Part shown: positions 1 through 4,805 of the stretch, one piece after another
Layout of the letters: each line of letters begins with the position of its first letter
How positions within the stretch are numbered: the first letter of the stretch is position 1
The notes under the pieces: generated by a model
Told to the model about the DNA's origin: nothing
Database searches by the model: none
What the model saw: the letters and a program-made list of their open reading frames with translations, nothing else
Assembly (NCBI GenBank): GCA_025936195.1
Contig: JAICTW010000166.1
Coordinates: 1-6,421, forward strand
Direction of reading: 5' to 3'
Source: Flavisolibacter sp.
Lineage (GTDB): Bacteria; Bacteroidota; Bacteroidia; Chitinophagales; Chitinophagaceae
Length of the DNA stretch: 6,421 bases
Position numbers and translations under genes: made by a program

Positions 1-582
1 GAAGCACCGGTTACAAGCATCCATTACACAATGGATGGAGCGGAGCCGACGGGTGCCTCTCCGCTCTACAGTCGTCCGGTATTGTTGTCAAAAAGCGCAA
101 TAGTTAAGGCGTGCAGCTTTGATGCCGGTGAAGAAAGTCCGGTAAGCAGTCATCATTTCGACTACAGCAAAGCAGGCTGGAAGATTATAGGAAAGGCTGG
201 TGAAAGTGAACGTTATGAGCAGGTGATCGACGATAACCCACATACGATATACAAGCAGATGGTAAAGGATAGCACCGTACTGTTTCACCCGGAATCCATT
301 GACGTGGACATGGGAAGAACTAACGAGATCAAAGCCTTTACCTATCTGCCACGGCAGGATAAACAAGTAGAAGGCATAGTAGACCGGTATACATTTTTTA
401 CGAGTCAGGATGGGGTACACTGGAAGGAAGCAGCACAGGGCGAGTTTTCAAATATCCGCTCAAACCCTGTCGGGCAAACAGTTAATCTGAAACAGCCGGT
501 TAGCGCCCGCTATTTCCGTTTCACAGGCGAGCACGTCATTAAAGGTAACAGTATTACTGCCGCTGAAATTGGCATCCGGTGA
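1..582 (+). CDS. C-terminal part of a secreted glycoside hydrolase, probably GH29 alpha-L-fucosidase
   Basis: This reading frame is open from the first base and ends at TGA 580-582, so only the last 193 residues are present and the catalytic domain lies outside the window. The first ~35 residues (IHYTMDGAEPT, then SPLYSRPV and SATVKA-like SAIVKACSFD) match the chitobiase/beta-hexosaminidase C-terminal fold. The remainder (FTYLPRQD, DRYTFFTSQDGVHW, GEFSNIRSNPV, ARYFRF and a final AAEIGIR) is an F5/8-type C (discoidin) carbohydrate-binding domain. This tandem is typical of the C-terminus of Bacteroidota alpha-L-fucosidases, which remove terminal fucose from glycans in the periplasm or at the cell surface. 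Related tails also occur on GH20 hexosaminidases and some other glycosidases, so the glycosidase assignment is firm but the GH29 assignment is an inference. The gene has no T9SS-type C-terminal tail. The internal ATG at 31 is not a start; it lies inside the chitobiase-like domain. Confidence 0.75.
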   Translation, partial: EAPVTSIHYTMDGAEPTGASPLYSRPVLLSKSAIVKACSFDAGEESPVSSHHFDYSKAGWKIIGKAGESERYEQVIDDNPHTIYKQMVKDSTVLFHPESIDVDMGRTNEIKAFTYLPRQDKQVEGIVDRYTFFTSQDGVHWKEAAQGEFSNIRSNPVGQTVNLKQPVSARYFRFTGEHVIKGNSITAAEIGIR

Positions 583-958
583 GTCAGTAATCTTTTCATT
601 AGTTCTGCTCTCAGGCTATTCTTACAAGGCTTAAAATAATAAAAGTGCCGCTGTGCGTGATTTGCAACACAAGAATAAAAATAAAGATTTACCTGTTGGG
701 GCAACGCTACTCATTCCACCACAATCTCCTTCGGACTTTAGCTTTATCTCCTTCTTATATTATGGGTTCATTCTTTCTTATACAGCAGCTAAAGAGGACA
801 TGGGCTATACCTCCAGGTTACCTTCCTGCTACCTGGTAGTAATAAACTACATTACCCGTGCGTTAATTAACGCAGAGGTAACGCACCGAAACAGGCGCAG
901 GTAACAGGCATTCAGGCAGGAACATAAAGGAAAGGCAAACCAACAAAATCAAAAGTTC
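583..958. other. Intergenic region between glycosidase and split hypothetical gene
   Basis: No convincing gene is seen on either strand; the short open frames here have no recognisable composition or motifs and overlap one another. The right half is rich in small inverted repeats: CCAGGT 813-818 pairs with ACCTGG 831-836, CTACC-T-GGTAG lies at 829-839, and a 16-bp palindrome lies at 859-874. GGTAAC or its complement recurs at 817-823, 876-881 and 898-903. No clear TTTG / TAnnTTTG promoter could be placed for the downstream gene, and no obvious terminator follows the glycosidase stop codon. Confidence 0.6.
859..874. promoter_or_regulatory. 16-bp perfect palindrome upstream of the 959 gene
   Basis: TGCGTTAATTAACGCA is a perfect dyad. 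The half-site GTGCGTTA (858-865) recurs as its complement TAACGCAC at 879-886, so the half-site occurs three times in about 30 bp. It lies about 85 bp upstream of the ATG at 959, a position suited to a repressor or activator operator. The regulator is unknown and binding is inferred only from symmetry. Confidence 0.35.
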
Positions 959-1688
959 ATGGCAAAAGTAACAGACGTATTTTTGAACGGCACAGTAGGA
1001 AACCTGGTATTTTACCGCCGCATGGGCACCAACTGCGCACGGGTAAAAGCATCGCATATTGAGCAATCGGCGGCCACGAAAATAAGATCGGTGAATTTTG
1101 GTATTGCAGCCAGGGCCGGCAAAGCATTGCGCGGCGGGCTAACATCTTGTATGCCGCTAGCAACAGACAGGAGCATGCAAAGCAGGTTTTCAGGAGCCAT
1201 AGCCAAATGGCTTGGCCAATCCGCTATTGATGAATTGCCGCCGACGGATGCAGTACCTTTTGTAAGCAGTTTGGAGTTTACAAAAGGGCAACCGGTCAGC
1301 GAAAGGTTTAAAGTACCACTTACCATTAGTGTACCGCAGCAAAAATCTTGTTACAGTAAGCATTAATCCTTTTGTTCCCTCTAAGGAAATTGCTGCTCCG
1401 GCAGGTACCGGTTTGGTAACACTGGTGATTTCTGTAGCGGGATGCCTGTTGAAAACAGGGGAGTCGTGCGGCAATGAAACGCATACGATAGATATTCTTT
1501 ATAACGATACACCGGTCGCCGCGCAGGTGCTGGAGTTTCATGTGGACACACCTCAGCAAAGCCTTTTGGTTATAGCCGCCCGGCTCATCTATAAAAGGTT
1601 TGAATACAATACATGGGTGGAGATGAAAAAGGAGGCGTTTATGCCGACAGAGGTGATTTATGCGGCATCCTTCTTCAATATTCAATGA
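959..1688 (+). pseudogene. Bacteroidota hypothetical protein, split by a +1 frameshift
   Basis: Two overlapping frames together make one protein of about 242 residues. The first (ATG 959, stop 1364-1366) starts MAKVTDVFLNGTVGNLVFYRR and runs through ARAGKALRGGL and MQSRFSGAIAKWL. The second is open to TGA 1686-1688 and contains NLVTVSINPFVP, GTGLVTLVISVAG, HTIDILYN and YAASFFNIQ. Removing one A from the A5 run at 1341-1345 gives a smooth join (...VPQQ then NLVTVSINPF...), leaving only about six out-of-frame residues on the first piece. The N-terminal pattern, a short G-x-x-G-x-L-x-F-Y segment then an alanine/arginine-rich helix, resembles a widespread Bacteroidota family of unknown function with this order: basic N-terminus, helical middle, beta-rich C-terminus. 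No signal peptide or catalytic motif is visible. The gene converges on the sigma gene with a 9-bp gap. Because both halves remain clean, the shift is recent or is a sequencing error; programmed frameshifting is less likely. Confidence 0.65.
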
Positions 1689-1697
1689 CCTGGTCAG

Positions 1698-2936
1698 TCA
1701 CAATGTTTCTTTCAGTCGTTCTATATTCCTTTCAATGATCACCTTATCAGAATTGGAATGGGTAAGCCTCAGTGCTTTTTGATAATGCTGCAATGCTTTG
1801 GTATTATCCACACCGGTATAAAGATTTCCCAATAAAGTATAGTACAAATGATTATCAGGCAGGCTTAATTTTTCAGCTTCTGTTATTGCCTCCCTTTTCC
1901 CGTTCGCCTTTGCAAGGGCAAATGTGCGGTTCAACGCAGCGACGGGTGAATATTCTATTTGCAGTAACTGATTGTAGAGCTGCAAAATATTTTCCCACTT
2001 TTCTTTCGTGTCTTCTTTGTATGTATGCCAATAAGCGATGGCCGCCTCCAGGTGATACTTCGATAATTGATTGCCGCGGGACGACAGGTTTAAATAATAT
2101 TCACCTTTGTCAATCAGTTCCTGGTTCCAGAGAGCGGTATCCTGGTCGTCGTATAAAATGGCCGCTCCATCTTCATCGGTTCTTGCTTCAAAACGCGAGG
2201 AATGAAAACACATCAGCGAGAATAACGCATTCACAGCCGGCAGGTTGGTGTGCTCGTTTTGGATAAGCAGAAAAGTTAGTCTCATCGCTTCCAGGCAAAG
2301 GTCTTTCCGCAGGCTGGCATCCTGGCTCGAGGAATAATAGCCTTCATTAAAAAGCAGGTATAAAGTAAGTAAAACGGACGGAAGCCGCTCATTGATTTCA
2401 GCTAGGGACGGCTGCTCTATTTTGATTTTCTCATTTCTCAGTTTTTCCTTCGCCCGTTGCAACCGTTTGTAAATAACTTCTTTGTTGGTCAAAAAAGCGT
2501 TGGCAATTTCTGCTGCTCCAAAGCCGCAAAGCAGGTTTAAGGCCAGCCCGGTTTGCGCTTCCGGCGGATTGCAGGGGTGGCAAACGGCGAATATCATTGC
2601 CAGCTGACTGTCATTGATATTTTTGACAGACAGGTCAATCTCTGTTTGGTGGAAGGTTTCCGCACTGTATTTTATTTCTTTGGAGATCTTTTCAGTAAAA
2701 ATGGAATGATGTTTCAGGTAATCTTTTGTCTTATTTTTTGCAACGGTATAAAGCCACGCAGTTGGATTTTCGGGCAGGCCTTTCAATCCCCATAGTTCAG
2801 ATGCAGAAAGAAAAGTATCGCTCACAATATCTTCTGCAATTTCAATATGGTCAATACCAAACAATTTATAAAGTACTGAAACGATCTTCTGGTATTCTGT
2901 TCTGAATAAATGGGGTATCAGTTCTGCCTGTTTCAT
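1698..2936 (-). CDS. ECF42-type RNA polymerase sigma factor with C-terminal extension (DUF6596/TPR-like)
   Basis: This gene encodes a 412-residue sigma factor, about twice the length of an ordinary ECF sigma. Region 2 spans about residues 8-78 (AEDIVSDTFLSASELW at 34-49 and NPTAWLYTVAKNKTKDYL at 57-74). Region 4 spans about 105-168, with the IFAVCHPCNPPEAQ motif and a helix-turn-helix (AAEIANAFLTNKEVIYKRLQ, about 141-160). The extension carries the conserved LFNEGYYSSS block (195-204) and then TPR-like helices to the end (YSPVAALNRTFALAKANG; LYYTLLGNLY; ALQHYQKAL). This architecture is that of group ECF42, whose genes sit beside DGPF-family genes, as here. No anti-sigma gene is seen, so control probably acts through the extension (inference). 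I chose ATG 2936, giving MKQAELIPHLFRTEY. The in-frame ATG at 2984 would add 16 residues encoded by the promoter and its dyad and is rejected. The gene likely has its own promoter at 2954-2985. Confidence 0.9.
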   Translation of the reverse strand: MKQAELIPHLFRTEYQKIVSVLYKLFGIDHIEIAEDIVSDTFLSASELWGLKGLPENPTAWLYTVAKNKTKDYLKHHSIFTEKISKEIKYSAETFHQTEIDLSVKNINDSQLAMIFAVCHPCNPPEAQTGLALNLLCGFGAAEIANAFLTNKEVIYKRLQRAKEKLRNEKIKIEQPSLAEINERLPSVLLTLYLLFNEGYYSSSQDASLRKDLCLEAMRLTFLLIQNEHTNLPAVNALFSLMCFHSSRFEARTDEDGAAILYDDQDTALWNQELIDKGEYYLNLSSRGNQLSKYHLEAAIAYWHTYKEDTKEKWENILQLYNQLLQIEYSPVAALNRTFALAKANGKREAITEAEKLSLPDNHLYYTLLGNLYTGVDNTKALQHYQKALRLTHSNSDKVIIERNIERLKETL

Positions 2937-2943
2937 AAAAATA

Positions 2944-2971
2944 AATGCCTTTGCAAAAGTACAAAGGCATT
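2944..2971. promoter_or_regulatory. 10-bp inverted repeat enclosing the -7 box (operator-like)
   Basis: AATGCCTTTG (2944-2953) and CAAAGGCATT (2962-2971) are perfect complements. The 8-bp centre between them is exactly the proposed -7 element of the sigma gene promoter (TACTTTTG on the minus strand). A protein bound to both arms would block promoter opening. As RNA, only the downstream arm would lie in the transcript, so a DNA operator is more likely than an mRNA hairpin. The binding protein is unknown. Confidence 0.45.
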
Positions 2972-2985
2972 CAACGGTTTTCAAA
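2954..2985 (-). promoter_or_regulatory. Bacteroidota housekeeping-type promoter of the sigma factor gene
   Basis: Read on the minus strand, TTTG (2985-2982) is followed after 20 nt by TACTTTTG (2961-2954), a match to the Bacteroidota consensus TTTG-N19/21-TAnnTTTG used by the primary sigma factor. Transcription would start near 2946-2948, only about 10-12 nt before ATG 2936, giving a very short leader. The promoter lies just downstream of the palindromic repeat array, so the sigma gene need not be co-transcribed with the DGPF gene. Confidence 0.6.
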
Positions 2986-2990
2986 TTGCG

Positions 2991-3245
2991 TCTCCGGAAT
3001 TAAGGTTGCCAACCTTGAAAATGCATTCAATCCATGCGGTCGGTGAGGACACCGACCACGGCAAGGAATTAAGGTTGCCAACCTTGAAAACGCATACAAT
3101 CCATGTGGTCGGTGAGGACACCGACCACGGCAAGGAGTATCTCCGGATTTCAATGAAGGTTGCCAACTTTTGAAAAGTTCAATGAAGGTTGCCAACCTTG
3201 AAGACGCACACTATTAACTAAAACGAAGCAAAGGTTGGCAACCTT
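2991..3245. repeat. Array of five AAGGTTGCCAACCTT palindromes between sigma and DGPF genes
   Basis: The 15-bp dyad occurs at 3002-3016, 3071-3085, 3156-3170 (one mismatch, CAACTTT), 3185-3199, and in reverse orientation at 3231-3245. Three copies are followed by GAARAYGCA. Copies three and four share the 19-mer TTCAATGAAGGTTGCCAAC with a 29-bp period (3149-3167, 3178-3196). The sequence TCTCCGGAWT occurs at both 2991-3000 and 3140-3149. The last copy starts 8 bp past the DGPF stop codon side and could fold as an mRNA 3' hairpin. The array fills the whole space between the two genes and resembles a REP/BIME-type dispersed palindromic element (inference). Confidence 0.8.
2996..3133. repeat. Two tandem 69-bp repeat units, each with two palindromes
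   Basis: Unit 1 (2996-3064) and unit 2 (3065-3133) are identical at 66 of 69 positions. Each contains AAGGTTG-C-CAACCTT (3002-3016, 3071-3085), followed by a second stem-loop, GGTCGGTG-AGGA-CACCGACC (3038-3057 and 3107-3126). In unit 2 that stem is a perfect 10 bp (3105-3114 with 3119-3128). One of the three differences (C to T at 3106) restores a base pair. Because the period is a multiple of three, several frames stay open through the array; these are not genes. Confidence 0.85.
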
Positions 3246-3252
3246 GCAATAA

Positions 3253-3588
3253 TTACATCTGCTGAATCTCCCTCACCTCCACACTTGCGCCAACGGAAAG
3301 GCCGGGGCATCCTTTTGCCAGTTCGGTGGCTTCTTCCAATGAATCAGCTTTTACAATGGTGTAACCCCCGATGGATTCCTTAATGTCTGTGTAAGGGCCG
3401 TCGGTGATAACATTACCCGGCTTTACCACCTTACCGGAAGGATAAAGACGGTTGCCGCGGTCTGTTAATTTATTTTGAGCGGCAATACCCCCTATCCAGT
3501 CCATCCAGCGTTTGGTCATTGCCTGCATTTCGTCAGGTGAACCGCTGGGAGCACCGTTCATCCTGAATAAGAATAAGAAATCTTTCAT
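3253..3588 (-). CDS. DGPF-domain / YCII-related family protein
   Basis: This 111-residue cytosolic protein is a normal length for the YCII-related (DGPF) family, which has a ferredoxin-like dimeric alpha/beta-barrel fold. It begins MKDFLFLFRMNG, has the usual mid-region MQAMTKRWMDWIGGI, and carries the signature as DGPYTDIKESIGGYTIV (about residues 64-80; Tyr replaces the usual Phe of DGPF). It ends with EEATELAKGCPGLSVGASVEVREI, the standard family C-terminus. The biochemical role of the family is not established; members neighbour and are regulated by ECF42 sigma factors. ATG 3588 follows an A-rich leader without a Shine-Dalgarno site. The gene lies between the sigma gene and the CMD gene on the same strand and has its own promoter at 3616-3645 in the 72-bp gap after the CMD stop codon. 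Confidence 0.9.
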   Translation of the reverse strand: MKDFLFLFRMNGAPSGSPDEMQAMTKRWMDWIGGIAAQNKLTDRGNRLYPSGKVVKPGNVITDGPYTDIKESIGGYTIVKADSLEEATELAKGCPGLSVGASVEVREIQQM

Positions 3589-3615
3589 TTTGTTTAGGTT
3601 TTAATGATTAAAAAA

Positions 3616-3645
3616 TAATAACGACTGAGTTGTTGGAATTGGACA
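3616..3645 (-). promoter_or_regulatory. Putative ECF-sigma promoter of the DGPF gene
   Basis: On the minus strand, TGTCCAATT (3645-3637) is followed after exactly 12 nt by TCGTTATTA (3624-3616). The same two blocks with the same spacing precede the CMD gene. The TGTC and CGTT cores, 18 nt apart, have the geometry of ECF -35/-10 elements. The start codon is 27 nt beyond the -10 block, leaving a leader of about 20 nt. Recognition by the adjacent sigma factor is an inference from adjacency and motif sharing. Confidence 0.65.
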
Positions 3646-3660
3646 ATCAAAGAAAAACAA

Positions 3661-4122
3661 TTAACTGAATTGGCCAACCTTATAAGTTCCTACAGGTGGG
3701 CGAAAGGCAATATTCATCCGGTTATAAGTATTGATCGTGGTGACTGCCAAAGTCAGATCGATCAGTTCTTCTTCTGAAAATTGCTTCCTGGCGGTTTCAT
3801 AAACTTCATCTGGTATATTTCCATTGGTAATTTTGGTAACCGCCTCTGCCCAGGCAAGTGCTGCCCGTTCCCTGTCAGTATAGAAAGGCGCTTCGCGCCA
3901 GGCATCGAGTGTATAAAGGCGTTGCTCAGTTTCTCCTTCCGCCCGCAGGTCTTTCGAATGCATATCAAGGCAAAAAGCGCAGCCATTGATTTGAGAAACC
4001 CTGAAATATACCAGGTCCAAAAGCGGCTTTCCAACCGGTGATTTCGCTAAATAACTTCCTACAGGATACAGTGTTTTTAAGGCATTTTGTCCTTTTTCCA
4101 ACAAATTAATTCTTGTTTCCAT
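3661..4122 (-). CDS. AhpD-like carboxymuconolactone decarboxylase (CMD) family protein
   Basis: This 153-residue protein is of the alkylhydroperoxidase AhpD / CMD family, all-helical and probably cytosolic. The core motif is RVSQINGCAFCLDMHSKDLR (41-60), with redox cysteines C48 and C51 and the following H55. The acidic residue 12 positions before the first Cys, normally Glu in AhpD proton relay, is Asp here (D36). The remainder matches the family: EAPFYTDRERAALAWAEAVTKI (about 77-98), FSEEELIDLTLAVTTINTYNRMNIAF and a short C-terminal tail. Family members act in peroxide or organic hydroperoxide reduction, or in uncharacterised decarboxylase-like reactions; the substrate cannot be read from the sequence. 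ATG 4122 is preceded by an A/T-rich leader and by the promoter at 4148-4177. CMD genes are classical neighbours of ECF41 sigma factors, so pairing with an ECF42 sigma and a DGPF gene suggests one stress or metabolite-responsive module. Confidence 0.9.
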   Translation of the reverse strand: METRINLLEKGQNALKTLYPVGSYLAKSPVGKPLLDLVYFRVSQINGCAFCLDMHSKDLRAEGETEQRLYTLDAWREAPFYTDRERAALAWAEAVTKITNGNIPDEVYETARKQFSEEELIDLTLAVTTINTYNRMNIAFRPPVGTYKVGQFS

Positions 4123-4147
4123 TCTATTTGTTTTAAGAGTTAAAAAC

Positions 4148-4177
4148 TAATAACGATTGGAATTCTATAATTGGACA
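4148..4177 (-). promoter_or_regulatory. Putative ECF-sigma promoter of the CMD gene
   Basis: TGTCCAATT (4177-4169), 12 nt, then TCGTTATTA (4156-4148) on the minus strand, identical in blocks and spacing to the DGPF promoter. The similarity continues without a gap downstream through an A/T-rich stretch to TTAAAAC. The start codon lies 25 nt beyond the -10 block. A 19-bp palindrome at 4201-4219 lies just upstream. Confidence 0.65.
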
Positions 4178-4200
4178 AAATGAATAATAAATGGCACACG

Positions 4201-4219
4201 TCATTATGAATCATAATGA
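4201..4219. promoter_or_regulatory. 19-bp operator-like palindrome upstream of the CMD promoter
   Basis: TCATTATGAATCATAATGA is two perfect 9-bp arms around a single A. It lies 23 bp upstream of the CMD -35 block and about 64 bp left of the doubtful ORF at 4283, so it could serve either direction. The 9-1-9 A/T-rich form is like sites bound by Fur/PerR, MarR or TetR regulators, but it is not an exact match to a known box. Confidence 0.45.
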
Positions 4220-4282
4220 TCAGAACTGATAAAATTATAATGCCAATGAAGGGAGTTATATAAGATATTTGGGCTTAAACAA

Positions 4283-4420
4283 ATGCAAAACAGGGTAAAT
4301 CCTCACTTGAGCGAATCCCAATATAAATTTTCAGATAAAACAAGTATCCGTGAGATAGACGAAATTCTGCAAGCCGAAAGAATAATACAGAGGGTAAAAA
4401 AAATTACCGGGAACATTTGA
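4283..4420 (+). CDS. Possible small hypothetical protein (45 aa)
   Basis: ATG 4283 to TGA 4418-4420 encodes a 45-residue hydrophilic peptide starting MQNRVNPHLSESQYKFSD, with a charged, helix-prone second half (IREIDEILQAERIIQRVKKITG). The periodic Ile/Leu with Glu/Arg/Lys suggests an amphipathic helix. An in-frame stop lies upstream at 4247-4249. There is no clear promoter or ribosome binding site, which is normal for Bacteroidota leaders. No family is recognised. It could be a real small protein, the remnant of a larger gene, or a chance frame; the reasonable residue composition is the only argument for it. Confidence 0.3.
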   Translation: MQNRVNPHLSESQYKFSDKTSIREIDEILQAERIIQRVKKITGNI

Positions 4421-4521
4421 ACAATTTACCTGACAGATCTTTTATCCCCTTTTTTTGCGCAACGGTTTCCCTTGTGCATCAAGACCCATTTCCCACAAGG
4501 CTCATCTTCAAAAGCCCTTCA

Positions 4522-4618
4522 CTGCCCTTCCAATTCGATAAGCAGGTGGCCCATTCGATAAGGGCAGGCTAACAGTTTAGCACGGACAAGCCCCCCCGGG
4601 CACAGCCCTCCTGCTTGT
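4522..4618. repeat. GC-rich structured patch with direct and inverted repeats
   Basis: In an otherwise A/T-rich gap, CTGCCCTT (4522-4529) pairs with AAGGGCAG (4560-4567). ATTCGATAAG occurs twice with a 20-bp period (4533-4542, 4553-4562). A second fold has ACAAGC (4586-4591) pairing with GCTTGT (4613-4618) around an inner GGGC-aca-GCCC hairpin (4598-4608), next to a run of seven C. It could be a small RNA, a dispersed repeat or a mobile element remnant; none can be demonstrated. Confidence 0.35.
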
Positions 4619-4745
4619 GCGCGAGCGTTACTTGTCTTTATTTAAAAAAGTCAATACAATAATAATGTAAGCTGGGGTAACTGTAATTATCCTTTCCCTT
4701 AAGTTACCAATTTATCTTTTGAACTGAAGTAATAATGAACAGCAA

Positions 4746-4769
4746 CAGGTAGCACGCGTGTGCTACCTG
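4746..4769 (-). terminator. Probable transcription terminator of the S8 protease gene
   Basis: CAGGTAGCAC (4746-4755) and GTGCTACCTG (4760-4769) form a perfect 10-bp stem with a GCGT loop, 36 bp beyond the protease stop codon. On the minus strand the following tract (TTGCTGTTCATTATTAC) is only partly T-rich, so it may act as a 3' stabilising hairpin as well as or instead of an intrinsic terminator. Confidence 0.5.
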
Positions 4770-4805
4770 CAGGATTTGTTATTCGATTTTTAACTCTTAA
4801 ATTCT

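Larger units (their letters stand above)
4123..4805. other. Long intergenic region between CMD gene and protease gene
   Basis: From left to right this holds the CMD leader and promoter (to 4177), a 19-bp palindrome (4201-4219), a doubtful 45-residue ORF (4283-4420), a GC-rich patch with inverted and direct repeats (about 4480-4625), an A/T-rich stretch with a weak inverted repeat (GGTAACT 4676-4682, AGTTACC 4702-4708), and a strong hairpin 3' of the protease gene (4746-4769). No RNA gene or mobile element could be recognised. Confidence 0.6.

Noticed and set aside
645..904. Two overlapping plus-strand frames of 64 and 83 residues in the first gap
   Set aside because: They overlap each other in different frames, have no recognisable motif, and cover the inverted-repeat cluster.
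1686..1696. TGACC-T-GGTCA dyad between the convergent genes as a terminator
   Set aside because: A one-base loop and 5-bp arms without a T tract cannot form a usable terminator hairpin.
1772..2266. A 164-residue plus-strand frame
   Set aside because: It lies antisense inside the well-supported sigma factor gene and has no family features.
2937..2984. Upstream in-frame ATG (2984) as start of the sigma factor
   Set aside because: The 16 extra residues are encoded by the promoter and its inverted repeat, and ECF42 proteins begin close to the region 2 helix, as MKQAELIPHLF does.
2910..3195. Open frames on both strands through the palindromic array (for example peptides with repeated VGEDTDHGKE or LPWSVSSPT)
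   Set aside because: They arise because the 69-bp repeat period is divisible by three. The peptides are translations of palindromes and overlap the sigma gene promoter.
2991..3245. CRISPR array
   Set aside because: The repeats are internally palindromic, the units are whole tandem duplications with no unique spacers of constant length, and no cas gene is present.
4522..4640. Minus-strand frame through the GC-rich patch as a gene
   Set aside because: The only ATG leaves an 11-residue peptide, and the longer reading lacks a start codon.
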